Under the pieces are notes generated by a model. The model saw only the letters and a list, made by a program, of their open reading frames with translations. It made no database searches and had not been told where the DNA came from. 38,646 bases of DNA, taken from assembly GCA_913058145.1 (NCBI GenBank), contig CAJXQM010000026.1, positions 1 to 38,646 of the forward strand, given 5' to 3'. This DNA is from an uncultured Colwellia sp. GTDB lineage: Bacteria; Pseudomonadota; Gammaproteobacteria; Enterobacterales; Alteromonadaceae. Positions 9,106 through 17,876 of this stretch are shown piece after piece; the first letter of the stretch is position 1, and every line of letters starts with the position of its first letter. The translations under genes were made by a program, and so were the position numbers.

Positions 9106-10038
9106 ATGAGAGTGGTATTGGCACCGATGGAAGGTGTACTTGATCATATCATGCGTGATTTGTTAACAAAGATTGGTGGGTATGATCATTGTGTGACTGA
9201 GTTTGTTCGTGTTGTTGATCAAATAATATCTGACCGTGCCTTTTTTCGTTCATGTCCTGAACTAAAAAATGCGGCAGCTTACGGATGCACCACCGAAGCA
9301 GGTACGCCAGTACGAGTGCAATTACTGGGACAACATCCGCAGTGTATGGCTGATAATGCCGCTAAAGTATTAGAACTTGGCTCTAATGGTGTTGATATTA
9401 ATTTTGGCTGTCCAGCTAAAATGGTGAATAAAAACTGTGGTGGCGCCGTCTTACTAAAAGATCCTGAAAACCTTTATCAAATTGTTAAGGCAGTCAAAGC
9501 GGCTGTTCCTCATGATGCTATTGTTAGCGCTAAAATTCGTTTAGGGTATGAAGATAAAATGCTTGCGATCGAAAATGCGCAAGCGATAGAAGCGGCTGGC
9601 GCTAGTGAGCTCACCGTTCATGCCCGAACTAAAATCGAAGGTTACAAGCCTCCTGCTCACTGGCATTGGATTGCTAGAATAAAACAAAATATAAACATTC
9701 CTGTCATTGCTAATGGGGATATTTTCACTTTGAACGATGCAATAAAATGTCGAGAAATTTCTGGCTGTAACGATATTATGGTAGGAAGAGGTGCATTGAT
9801 GTTACCTAATTTAGCACAGGTTATTAAGCAAACAGCGCCGGCGATATCTTGGCAGGAGGTGCAAGCATTACTGCTGATATATACCGAATGTGAAACGTAT
9901 GGTGATAAAAGTAAATATTATCCTAACCGAATTAAACAGTGGCTTAAATATTTGAAGTTACAGTACGTTGAAGCGGATGAGTTGTTTCAAGAGGTTCGCA
10001 CCCTTAAAACAGCTGAAGGGATCAGAGCGATTCTTTAA
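9106..10038 (+). CDS. dusC: tRNA-dihydrouridine(16) synthase DusC
   Basis: FMN-dependent reduction of uridine to dihydrouridine, at position 16 of tRNA for this subfamily. It is 310 residues against 315 in E. coli DusC. It opens with MRVVLAPMEGV, the FMN-binding strand. The catalytic cysteine is C102 in INFGCPAK, followed by the Gly-rich CGGAVLL. VHARTK near 170, IPVIANGDIF near 196 and IMVGRGAL near 225 complete the barrel signature. The TEFVRVVDQ segment and the IKQWLKYLKLQY helix are typical of DusC rather than DusA or DusB. It follows the small membrane gene by two bases and precedes rluF. Confidence 0.94.
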   Translation: MRVVLAPMEGVLDHIMRDLLTKIGGYDHCVTEFVRVVDQIISDRAFFRSCPELKNAAAYGCTTEAGTPVRVQLLGQHPQCMADNAAKVLELGSNGVDINFGCPAKMVNKNCGGAVLLKDPENLYQIVKAVKAAVPHDAIVSAKIRLGYEDKMLAIENAQAIEAAGASELTVHARTKIEGYKPPAHWHWIARIKQNINIPVIANGDIFTLNDAIKCREISGCNDIMVGRGALMLPNLAQVIKQTAPAISWQEVQALLLIYTECETYGDKSKYYPNRIKQWLKYLKLQYVEADELFQEVRTLKTAEGIRAIL

Positions 10039-10224
10039 TCGCAGGGTCAGCCTGCTTGTAAATCTTTCAATACCATCCACATTAGCCCCTAATGCCATTT
10101 TAATTTCGCGCAAGGTGTATTCTGGTTCAATACCACTTTGGCCACTATATGTAAAAATTAATAGTGTAATCCGCACATTAGGCTGTGTTTTGAGTATAAT
10201 AGTAAGAATGTTAAAAGCACTCAT
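9958..10224 (-). CDS. Possible 88-residue gene antisense to the dusC end
   Basis: An 88-codon open frame on the minus strand, starting nine bases upstream of the rluF ATG and overlapping the last 81 bases of dusC. Its middle has a natural protein composition: a hydrophobic strand (NVRITLLIFTYSG) followed by GIEPEYTLREIKMALGANV, which looks like an amphipathic helix pair. The last 30 residues lie inside dusC and are basic. There is no good ribosome binding site. The opposite strand is also open over most of this stretch, so chance cannot be excluded. I recognise no family. If it is not coding, the 195-bp gap holds only the rluF promoter. Confidence 0.4.
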   Translation of the reverse strand: MSAFNILTIILKTQPNVRITLLIFTYSGQSGIEPEYTLREIKMALGANVDGIERFTSRLTLRLKNRSDPFSCFKGANLLKQLIRFNVL

Positions 10225-10233
10225 GTAAATACA

Positions 10234-11046
10234 ATGATCGATAATTCCGCAAACGAAAAACGCCTTAATAAATATATTAGTGAATCAGGTTTCTGTTCAC
10301 GTCGTGGTGCTGACAAATTAATTGAGGCTAATCGCGTCACGATTAATGGAAAAATACCTGAACTTGGTACTAAAGTTCAGCCAGGTGATGTGGTTAAAGT
10401 AGATGGTAAGGCTATTGCCGCGAGTGCCAAAAATAAATCAGATCGTATTTATATTGCTTATAACAAACCCATCGGTATAACCTGCACAACTGAAAGTCAT
10501 GTGTGGGGTAATATTATTGATGCTATTGGTCACCGGACACGTATTTTCCCTATTGGTCGATTAGATAAACCGTCTGAAGGGTTGATTTTTCTAACGAGTG
10601 ACGGTGATATTGTGAATAAAATCTTACGTGCTGAAAATGCGCATGATAAAGAATATATTGTTACCGTAGATAAGCCGATCAGTGAGCGATTTATTGAGCG
10701 AATGTCTCGTGGTGTTCCTATTCTAGGTACCATCACTAAACCATGCATTGTTAGAGTAGAAAGCCGTTTTGTCTTTACTATTATTCTAACGCAAGGCTTG
10801 AATCGTCAAATTCGTCGTATGTGTGAATACTTAGATTATGAGGTTAAAAAATTAAAGCGTTCTCGTATTATGAGCGTTGAGCTTGATCAACTAAAACCAG
10901 GGCAGTGGCGAGATTTGACTACGGCTGAAATGAGTGAAATAAATGAAGCCGTTGCTAGCTCAAGTAAAACCGCCGATGAAACACTAACTAGTCAGAAGAA
11001 ATCTAGTCAGAAAAGCCTACCCAGTAATCCTTGGACAGAAAGTTGA
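10234..11046 (+). CDS. rluF: 23S rRNA pseudouridine(2604) synthase RluF
   Basis: Isomerises U2604 of 23S rRNA (and position 35 of tRNA-Tyr in E. coli). An S4 RNA-binding domain spans about residues 8-60 (RLNKYISESGFCSRRGADKLI). The catalytic domain has GRLDKPSEGL with the catalytic Asp at D111, then the RluF-specific FLTSDGDIVNKILRAEN run and QGLNRQIRRMCEYL. Residues 230-270 form a Ser/Lys-rich, probably disordered tail. Length is 270 against 290 in E. coli. A TATAAT hexamer at 10195-10200 could be its -10 element, although no convincing -35 is seen. Confidence 0.94.
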   Translation: MIDNSANEKRLNKYISESGFCSRRGADKLIEANRVTINGKIPELGTKVQPGDVVKVDGKAIAASAKNKSDRIYIAYNKPIGITCTTESHVWGNIIDAIGHRTRIFPIGRLDKPSEGLIFLTSDGDIVNKILRAENAHDKEYIVTVDKPISERFIERMSRGVPILGTITKPCIVRVESRFVFTIILTQGLNRQIRRMCEYLDYEVKKLKRSRIMSVELDQLKPGQWRDLTTAEMSEINEAVASSSKTADETLTSQKKSSQKSLPSNPWTES

Positions 11047-11150
11047 AGTAATAATAAGGTGAGTTGATTTTATTTTTTAAGTAGTATTCTTTGATCTGTA
11101 GAGGCATCAATAGGGAAAGGGATATTACATTTATTTCCATTGAATAAAGT

Positions 11151-11180
11151 GCTGCTAGCTAAACAATGTTAACTAGCAGC
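11151..11180 (-). terminator. Probable terminator of prpE
   Basis: Inverted repeat GCTGCTAG (11151-11158) and CTAGCAGC (11173-11180), with an inner TAA/TTA pairing. Read on the minus strand the stem is followed by a short U-rich stretch (ACTTTATT). It starts 26 bases after the prpE stop. The U-run is weak, so efficiency is uncertain. Confidence 0.5.
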
Positions 11181-11206
11181 CAAGGTTTCTGAATAATTAC
11201 TTAATA

Positions 11207-13102
11207 CTAACCTGTTATATTGGTTAGTCTAGGCGTTAATTCTTCCAGTACTTGTGGGTCTTCAATTGTTGAAGGAATATCTATTTTCTGACCGTCTATC
11301 ATTTGTCGTAAGGTTTTACGTAATATTTTTCCTGAACGGGTCTTAGGTAAGCGCTCAACGATAATTAAGGCTTTTAATGAAGCAATCGCTCCAATATCGC
11401 TACGTACTTTAGTTTTTAATTCTGAAATAAGTTCATCATCACTCAACGTTACGCCATTTTTAATCACGACTAAACCAAAGGGTACTTGACCTTTTAATGA
11501 ATCGTTAATGCCGACTACCGCACATTCAGCTACGGCAGAATGGCCAGAAATAGATTCTTCCATTTCACCTGTTGATAATCGATGACCAGCAACGTTTATT
11601 ACGTCGTCCGTCCGTCCCATAATAAATAGGTATCCATCGTCATCAAAAAATCCGCCATCGCCAGTAACATAATAACCAGGATGAGTTGATAAATAACTTT
11701 CTTTAAAGCGTTTTTCATCTTTATAAACAGTTGTTAAGCAACCAGGAGGCATAGGCAGTTTTATGGCAACAGTACCTTGTTGGTTAGCTGGTAAAGCCAC
11801 GCCATAGGCATCTAAAATCTCAACGTTATAACCTGGAACAGGGAAACCAGAAGAACCTGCTTTAGTTGCCATTAACTCTTGCGTACTGGCATCAGCAAAA
11901 GGTGTACTTGCAATAGACCAACCGGTCTCAGTTTGCCACCAATGATCAATAACAGGTATTTGTGTTTTTTCTTTTAGCCAATGGTATGTTGATGGATCTA
12001 GACGTTCACCAGCAAGATACAATCGTTTTAAATGCGATAAATCATAGTTTTCCATTAGTGCAGCATCAGGATCTTCTTTTGCGATAGCACGAAATGCCGT
12101 TGGCGCACTAAACAATGCGTTCACTTTATATTCTTCACAAACACGCCAAAAAGCACCGGCATCAGGCGTTCTAACCGGTTTTCCTTCATATACAATAGTA
12201 CTACAACCCGCCAAAAGAGGACCGTACACAATGAAAGAATGACCAACAACCCAACCAACATCTGAAGCAGCCCAGAAAGTATCGCCTGCTTTCATACCGT
12301 AAATATTTTTCATGCTATATAGCATAGCAACGGCGTGGCCACCGTGATCTCTAACTACACCCTTTGGTTTTCCTGTGGTACCTGAAGTGTATAAAATATA
12401 AAGCGGATCGGTACTTTTTACACTAACAGCCGCAATGCCTTTAGCACTGCTCATTTGTGTTTCCCAATCTTGGTCACGGCCACTAATCATATCCGCCGTT
12501 AATTGTTCTCGTTGATAAACAATGCAACTGCTTGGTTTATGAGTTGCTATCTCAATGGCGTTATCGAGCAATGGCTTGTAGGGAATAACTTTGGCAATTT
12601 CAATACCACAACTGGCACTAACAATAACTTTAGGCTCTGCATCGTCAATACGTATAGCAAGTTCTTTAGCGGCAAAACCACCAAAAACTACCGAATGAAC
12701 AGCACCAATTCGAGCACAAGCTAGCATAGCGATAACGGCTTGAGGAATCATCGGCATATAAATAAGTACACGATCACCTTTGACAACTTGCTGCTTTTGT
12801 AAAACCTCAGCAAATTTTGCTACTAACTCAGTTAATTCAAGAAAAGTAAATTTTTGTTTTGAGCCTGACACGGGCGAATCATAAATGAGTGCAGTTTGCT
12901 CACCACGGCCTTGCTCAACATGATAATCCAATGCCAAATAGCTAGTATTGAGTTCGCCATCAGCATACCAATCTGTCCATCCGCTATCATTTGTCGACAA
13001 TATTGTTTTTGGTGCTTTATACCAAGAAACAAGTTCTGATTGCTCTAGCCAGTATGATTCTGCTGAATTCTTCGCTTTTTCTTGCTGTTCTTTGAAGCTC
13101 AT
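11207..13102 (-). CDS. prpE: Propionyl-CoA synthetase PrpE
   Basis: Acyl-adenylate-forming enzyme that activates propionate to propionyl-CoA. It is 631 residues, as for PrpE (628 in Salmonella) and shorter than acetyl-CoA synthetase. The P-loop-like YTSGTTGKPKG is at 238-248, WWQTETGW lies near 388 (acyl pocket), GRTDDVINVAGHRLSTGEME near 495, and the C-terminal catalytic lysine is in LPKTRSGKILRK. AAGGG precedes the ATG by seven bases. The methylcitrate genes prpB, prpC and prpD are not adjacent; it lies downstream of uvrA and the 58-residue gene. Acetyl- or acrylyl-CoA synthetase is a less likely alternative. Confidence 0.9.
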   Translation of the reverse strand: MSFKEQQEKAKNSAESYWLEQSELVSWYKAPKTILSTNDSGWTDWYADGELNTSYLALDYHVEQGRGEQTALIYDSPVSGSKQKFTFLELTELVAKFAEVLQKQQVVKGDRVLIYMPMIPQAVIAMLACARIGAVHSVVFGGFAAKELAIRIDDAEPKVIVSASCGIEIAKVIPYKPLLDNAIEIATHKPSSCIVYQREQLTADMISGRDQDWETQMSSAKGIAAVSVKSTDPLYILYTSGTTGKPKGVVRDHGGHAVAMLYSMKNIYGMKAGDTFWAASDVGWVVGHSFIVYGPLLAGCSTIVYEGKPVRTPDAGAFWRVCEEYKVNALFSAPTAFRAIAKEDPDAALMENYDLSHLKRLYLAGERLDPSTYHWLKEKTQIPVIDHWWQTETGWSIASTPFADASTQELMATKAGSSGFPVPGYNVEILDAYGVALPANQQGTVAIKLPMPPGCLTTVYKDEKRFKESYLSTHPGYYVTGDGGFFDDDGYLFIMGRTDDVINVAGHRLSTGEMEESISGHSAVAECAVVGINDSLKGQVPFGLVVIKNGVTLSDDELISELKTKVRSDIGAIASLKALIIVERLPKTRSGKILRKTLRQMIDGQKIDIPSTIEDPQVLEELTPRLTNITG

Positions 13103-13223
13103 GAGTTGCCCTTACATGTTGTGTTTTATAACCGTTACTATAGAAGTGTCGACAAAGTTGAACAATTAGACCTTTGGCTAGTATGACTATTACGGTGTAT
13201 TGAGTCAGTTAACAGGATAAAAT

Positions 13224-13400
13224 TTATCGGTAATTAACCGAGTGTTTCTTGATCCATTCTATTCTGTTAGGATAAAATTTTGCTAACAGTTTTAAACTAG
13301 CCAATGCGGCGGTAAACCAAAATGACAATATTAATATCAAAGCTAGCACTAAATAAAATGAGGCAGTCATAGGGTATATCTGAGCATACTTTCTACTCAT
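13224..13400 (-). CDS. Unannotated 58-residue single-span membrane protein
   Basis: I translated this by hand on the minus strand: ATG at 13400, 58 sense codons, TAA at 13224-13226. The peptide begins MSRKYAQIYP, has one strongly hydrophobic segment (about residues 14-37, running FYLVLALILILSFWFTAALA) and ends in a basic, aromatic tail (KFYPNRIEWIKKHSVNYR). This gives a clear N-in or tail-in topology signal. GGGG lies about eight bases before the ATG and could act as the ribosome binding site. It starts 28 bases after the uvrA stop and ends 121 bases before the prpE start. No family recognised. Confidence 0.55.
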   Translation of the reverse strand: MSRKYAQIYPMTASFYLVLALILILSFWFTAALASLKLLAKFYPNRIEWIKKHSVNYR

Positions 13401-13428
13401 ACGGATACCCCTATTGTTATCATGCCAA

Positions 13429-16260
13429 TTAATTTTTATCCAATAAGGTTTTCAAAAAACGAGCAGTATGCGAGGTTTTATGCTTTGCCACTTGCTCTGG
13501 TGTACCGGTGACTAAAATCTCACCGCCACCTGAACCTCCTTCTGGACCAAGATCAATAACCCAGTCAGCTGTTTTTATGACATCCAAATTATGCTCAATC
13601 ACCACAATGGTATTGCCGTGATCACGTAAACGATGAATCACTTGCAGCAACTGTTTAATATCGTGAAAGTGTAAGCCGGTGGTTGGCTCATCTAAAATGT
13701 ATAAGGTTTGCCCCGTATCGCGTTTTGATAATTCTTTCGATAATTTAACCCGTTGTGCTTCACCACCAGAGAGGGTTGTTGCTGATTGCCCAAGTTTCAC
13801 ATAAGTTAAGCCAACATCCATCAGTGTTTGCAACTTACGCTTTACCGCAGGAATAGGCTTGAAAAATTCAAAAGCATCTTCGATAGTCATATCCAATACC
13901 TGATGAATATTCTTACCTTTATAGAGCACTTCTAATGTTTCACGGTTGTAACGTTTACTTTTACAGACATCACAAGGCACGTAAACATCCGGTAAAAAGT
14001 GCATTTCTACCTTAATTAATCCGTCACCTTGGCAAGCTTCACAACGGCCACCTTTAACATTAAAACTAAATCGTCCTGGTTTATAACCACGCGATCGTGA
14101 TTCTTGAGTCGCAGCAAAAATATCGCGAATAGCCGTGAATATACCGGTGTAAGTGGCTGGGTTTGAACGGGGTGTTCTACCAATGGGACTTTGGTCAATA
14201 TCAATAACTTTGTCTAAATGCTCTAAGCCCGTAATACTTTTATAAGGCGATGGTTCATCAAGGGTTGCGCCGTTAAGTTCAATGTGCGCTAACTTGTATA
14301 AGGTATCATTGATTAATGTTGATTTACCTGAGCCAGAAACACCAGTAATACAAGTCATTAAACCATTAGGGATAACTAGATCAACATTTTTTAAGTTATT
14401 GCCGCTAGCTCCTTTTAATTTCACCACGTTTTTCTTGTCAAAGGGATGGCGTTTTTTCGGAATTTCAATTCTTTCTATGCCAGATAGGTATTTACCCGTA
14501 AGTGAGTCTTTACACTTTAATATGTCGTCTACGGTACCTTGGGCGATAATTTCACCACCGTGAACCCCTGCGCCAGGTCCTATGTCAATAACAAAGTCAG
14601 CGGCGCGAATGGCGTCTTCATCATGTTCAACCACAATAACCGTATTACCTAAATCACGTAAATGAATCAGCGTACTTAATAATCGTTCGTTATCTCGTTG
14701 GTGTAAGCCGATTGAAGGTTCATCTAAAACATACATAACGCCAACTAAACCGGCGCCTATTTGGCTGGCCAAACGAATACGTTGTGCTTCTCCGCCTGAT
14801 AGCGTATTCGCTCCACGAGATAGATTTAAATAGTTCAAACCCACATTGACTAAAAAGCCTAAGCGTTCATTAATTTCTTTGAGAATTTTTTCAGCAACTT
14901 GACCTTTTTGCCCTGTTAACGTTAAGCCCTCAAAGAAAGCTAATGCATCGCTAATGGCAAATTCTGCTACAACGGGCAATGGTGTATCAGCAATAAATAC
15001 ATTACGTGCTTCTAAACGTAAACGACTACCATTACAGTCGGGGCAATGCTGACTGTTTAAATATTTTGATAATTCTTCGCGTACTGCATTTGATTCGGTT
15101 TCTTTATAGCGGCGTTGCATATTATTTATTATGCCTTCAAATGGGTGCTTGCGCAGTACCACATCGCCACGGTCGTTCATGTACTTAAATTCAATTTCTT
15201 GTTTGTCGCTACCGTAAAGTACAACTTTTATGGCTTCATCGCTTAGTTTGCTAAAAGGCTTATCTAGGGGGAATTTATAATGCTCTGATAACGCTTTTAG
15301 CATTTGAAAATAGTAAAAGTTACGTTTGTCCCAACCACGTATTGCACCGTCCGAAAGGCTTAATTTGTCATTGGTAATAATGCGTTTAGTGTCAAAGAAT
15401 TGCTCAATACCTAAGCCATCACAAGTTTTACACGCACCAGCAGGGCTGTTGAATGAGAATAACCGTGGCTCTAACTCTTCCATGCTATAGCCACAGTGAG
15501 CACAAGCAAAATTAGCAGAAAAGAGTAGTTCTTCTCTTTCTGGCTCATCCATAAAAGCAACGTTTGCTGTGCCAGCAGTTAATGCTAGTGTAGTTTCAAA
15601 AGACTCGGATAAGCGTAATTGAATATCAGGGCGTACTTTAAGGCGATCAACAACCACTTCAATGGTATGCTTTTTATGAAGCTCTAACGTTGGAGGATCT
15701 GATAAATCGCACACTTCACCATCAATACGGGCTCGAATAAAACCTTGCGCGGCAAGGTTATCCAATAATTTTACATGTTCGCCTTTGCGATTTTGTAATA
15801 CTGGCGCAAGCAGCATTACCTTAGTGCCTTCTTCAAGCGCTAAAACTTTGTCAACCATTTGTGAAACAGTTTGTGCGGCGAGAGGTTGCTTATGTACGGG
15901 ACAGCGAGGTTCACCAACGCGGGCATAAAGCAGCCTTAAATAATCATAAATTTCGGTAATAGTCCCCACAGTTGAACGAGGATTATGTGACGTTGACTTT
16001 TGTTCGATAGAGATGGCAGGCGATAAGCCTTCAATATGATCAACGTCAGGTTTTTCCATCAGTGATAAAAACTGTCGGGCGTAGGCAGACAATGATTCAA
16101 CATAACGGCGCTGCCCTTCTGCATATAAAGTATCAAAAGCCAGTGATGATTTACCTGAACCAGAAAGTCCAGTGATCACGACTAGCTTATCACGGGGGAT
16201 CGTTAAACTGATATCTTTTAGGTTATGGGTACGAGCCCCTCTGACTTCAATGTTTCTCAT
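13429..16260 (-). CDS. uvrA: Excinuclease ABC subunit A
   Basis: Damage-recognition ATPase of nucleotide excision repair. It is 943 residues against 940 in E. coli. There are two ABC modules: the first Walker A is GLSGSGKSS at 31-39 and the second GVSGSGKST near 640. Each is followed later by a signature ([12 protein letters not shown] and [12 protein letters not shown]) and a Walker B ([10 protein letters not shown] and [10 protein letters not shown]). The zinc modules are CAHC...CKTC near 253-283 and CEAC...CDVC near 740-767. I see no LexA-type CTGT-N8-ACAG box in the upstream 150 bases, so SOS control is not supported here. It is divergent from the SLC13 transporter gene; ssb is 9.7 kb away. 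Confidence 0.98.
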   Translation of the reverse strand: MRNIEVRGARTHNLKDISLTIPRDKLVVITGLSGSGKSSLAFDTLYAEGQRRYVESLSAYARQFLSLMEKPDVDHIEGLSPAISIEQKSTSHNPRSTVGTITEIYDYLRLLYARVGEPRCPVHKQPLAAQTVSQMVDKVLALEEGTKVMLLAPVLQNRKGEHVKLLDNLAAQGFIRARIDGEVCDLSDPPTLELHKKHTIEVVVDRLKVRPDIQLRLSESFETTLALTAGTANVAFMDEPEREELLFSANFACAHCGYSMEELEPRLFSFNSPAGACKTCDGLGIEQFFDTKRIITNDKLSLSDGAIRGWDKRNFYYFQMLKALSEHYKFPLDKPFSKLSDEAIKVVLYGSDKQEIEFKYMNDRGDVVLRKHPFEGIINNMQRRYKETESNAVREELSKYLNSQHCPDCNGSRLRLEARNVFIADTPLPVVAEFAISDALAFFEGLTLTGQKGQVAEKILKEINERLGFLVNVGLNYLNLSRGANTLSGGEAQRIRLASQIGAGLVGVMYVLDEPSIGLHQRDNERLLSTLIHLRDLGNTVIVVEHDEDAIRAADFVIDIGPGAGVHGGEIIAQGTVDDILKCKDSLTGKYLSGIERIEIPKKRHPFDKKNVVKLKGASGNNLKNVDLVIPNGLMTCITGVSGSGKSTLINDTLYKLAHIELNGATLDEPSPYKSITGLEHLDKVIDIDQSPIGRTPRSNPATYTGIFTAIRDIFAATQESRSRGYKPGRFSFNVKGGRCEACQGDGLIKVEMHFLPDVYVPCDVCKSKRYNRETLEVLYKGKNIHQVLDMTIEDAFEFFKPIPAVKRKLQTLMDVGLTYVKLGQSATTLSGGEAQRVKLSKELSKRDTGQTLYILDEPTTGLHFHDIKQLLQVIHRLRDHGNTIVVIEHNLDVIKTADWVIDLGPEGGSGGGEILVTGTPEQVAKHKTSHTARFLKTLLDKN

Positions 16261-16412
16261 TTTTATCCACTAATTCATGTGCAAATTACAGCCGAATATT
16301 ATGCCATAAATCATGCGTTTTGTTCAGTTGATAAACACTTTTATTTTTGAATTCACTTGGCTATAGCAATGTAATAGAATTAAGAGAAAGATAAACATAA
16401 AAGGTAAGCACG

Positions 16413-17762
16413 TTGGAAATAAAAAAAGTTAATATACTGTTATCGTTTTTGTTTGCTTTTATCATTGTAAATACCGTTGAGGCATCGCCGCAAGTTCAGC
16501 AGGGTTTAGCTATTTTTGTCGCGATTGCTTGGTTATGGATAACGCAGGCATTGCCTATTAGTACTACCGCGTTGTTAATTCCTATTTTAGCTATGATTAG
16601 CGGTATATTGCCGGCAACACAAGCATTTTCCAGTTTTGCTAGTCCCGTTATCTTTCTATTTATGGGGGGCTTCGCATTAGCTGCTGCGCTGCAAAAATAT
16701 TCGTTAGACACCTTGTTTGCTGTAAAAATGCTTTCTTTATCAAGAGGAAGGCCCCTGTTCGCCGTATTGTTGTTATTTTTGACTACGGCGTTACTTTCTA
16801 TGTGGATAAGTAATACCGCTACAATTGCTTTAATGCTACCTATCGCTTTGGGATTGCTATCCGCTCAGCAAGCCAATAGCCGACACAAAAAAAACCAATC
16901 TAACGTGTATGTTTTTGTTTTACTAGGACTTGCGTATTCAGGAAACCTTGGAGGCATGGCAACATTAATTGGGAGCCCGCCTAACGCAATTGCGGCGTCT
17001 GCTGCGGGATTAAGTTTTGCTGACTGGCTCAAGTGGGGCATACCCATGTTTGCCTTGTTATTCCCTTTGATGATATTGGTGTTATTTATTATTTTCAGGC
17101 CTAAGTTTTCTAATAAGCTCGAATTAACGTTACCTGTGGTTGACTTGAGTTGGCATCGCAATCTCGTTATTGTTATTTTCTTATTAACTGCTTGTGGTTG
17201 GGTTTTTAGTACACCATTAGCCACTTTGATGGGAATTAATAGTGGTTTTGATGCCATGTTAGCAGTGGCTGCTATTGTTTTATTAACGGGATCAAAATGT
17301 TTACCCTTTGATGATTTTATTAAAAAAACCAACTGGGGAATTTTAATCTTGTTTGGTGGCGGCTTAACCTTAAGTGCTTTGTTACAAACATCAGGTGCCA
17401 GTGTATGGTTGGCAAATGTAATCAGTAGTAATTTACCTGCGGATAATACTTGGTTTGTTTTAGTCATTATTTGTGTGTTTGTTATCTTTTTAACTGAACT
17501 TGTCAGTAATACGGCTAGTACAGCCTTACTAGTACCTTTGTTTATGACCGTCGCAATAGATCTACACTTACCTCCTGCAGGTATTGCGGTAGTTATTGCG
17601 TTATGTGCTTCATGCGCTTTTATGTTGCCTGTGGCGACACCACCTAATGCGATTGTTTTTTCATCAGGTTTTGTGCCACAAAAGCAAATGATGCGGGCAG
17701 GATTAGTGCTGAACTTGGTTATTGCGTTAGTTATCGCAACCGTTGCTTTTTTCTTGTTCTAA
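16413..17762 (+). CDS. SLC13/DASS-family sodium-coupled anion transporter
   Basis: 449-residue polytopic membrane protein of the divalent anion:sodium symporter family (carboxylates, sulfate or phosphate). Two Ser-Asn-Thr signatures are visible, SMWISNTATIALMLP near 130 and TELVSNTASTALLVP near 365, plus the paired IGSPPNAIA and VATPPNAIV loops that bind Na+ and substrate. The start is TTG at 16413, supported by AAGGTAAG five bases upstream. The substrate cannot be read from sequence; a dicarboxylate is the default guess for this group. It is divergent from uvrA and 114 bp upstream of yajR. Confidence 0.88.
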   Translation: MEIKKVNILLSFLFAFIIVNTVEASPQVQQGLAIFVAIAWLWITQALPISTTALLIPILAMISGILPATQAFSSFASPVIFLFMGGFALAAALQKYSLDTLFAVKMLSLSRGRPLFAVLLLFLTTALLSMWISNTATIALMLPIALGLLSAQQANSRHKKNQSNVYVFVLLGLAYSGNLGGMATLIGSPPNAIAASAAGLSFADWLKWGIPMFALLFPLMILVLFIIFRPKFSNKLELTLPVVDLSWHRNLVIVIFLLTACGWVFSTPLATLMGINSGFDAMLAVAAIVLLTGSKCLPFDDFIKKTNWGILILFGGGLTLSALLQTSGASVWLANVISSNLPADNTWFVLVIICVFVIFLTELVSNTASTALLVPLFMTVAIDLHLPPAGIAVVIALCASCAFMLPVATPPNAIVFSSGFVPQKQMMRAGLVLNLVIALVIATVAFFLF

Positions 17763-17808
17763 TGTAGAGCATTTTGTTGTTGTGAATTGCGTGGTAAACT
17801 ACAGCGAT

Positions 17809-17856
17809 TTTTTAATTCTTTATCTTTTTAATTTTTTATCTTTTTAATTCTCCGAC
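17809..17856. repeat. Three imperfect 16-bp tandem repeats upstream of yajR
   Basis: TTTTTAATTCTTTATC (17809-17824), TTTTTAATTTTTTATC (17825-17840) and TTTTTAATTCTCCGAC (17841-17856) are contiguous and end just before the yajR ribosome binding site. The T-rich strand could also act as a terminator-like or UP-like region. Slippage is a simple explanation. Confidence 0.7.
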
Positions 17857-17876
17857 TTTTTAGGAAGTATATTTTC

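Noticed and set aside
16261..16412. Possible LexA (SOS) box in the uvrA upstream region
   Set aside because: No CTGT-N8-ACAG or near match is visible; the same holds upstream of ssb.
16865..17467. 200-codon open frame on the minus strand inside the SLC13 transporter gene
   Set aside because: It is antisense to a clear membrane transporter whose codon pattern keeps the opposite frame open; the product is Lys/Asn/Pro-rich low-complexity sequence with no domain.
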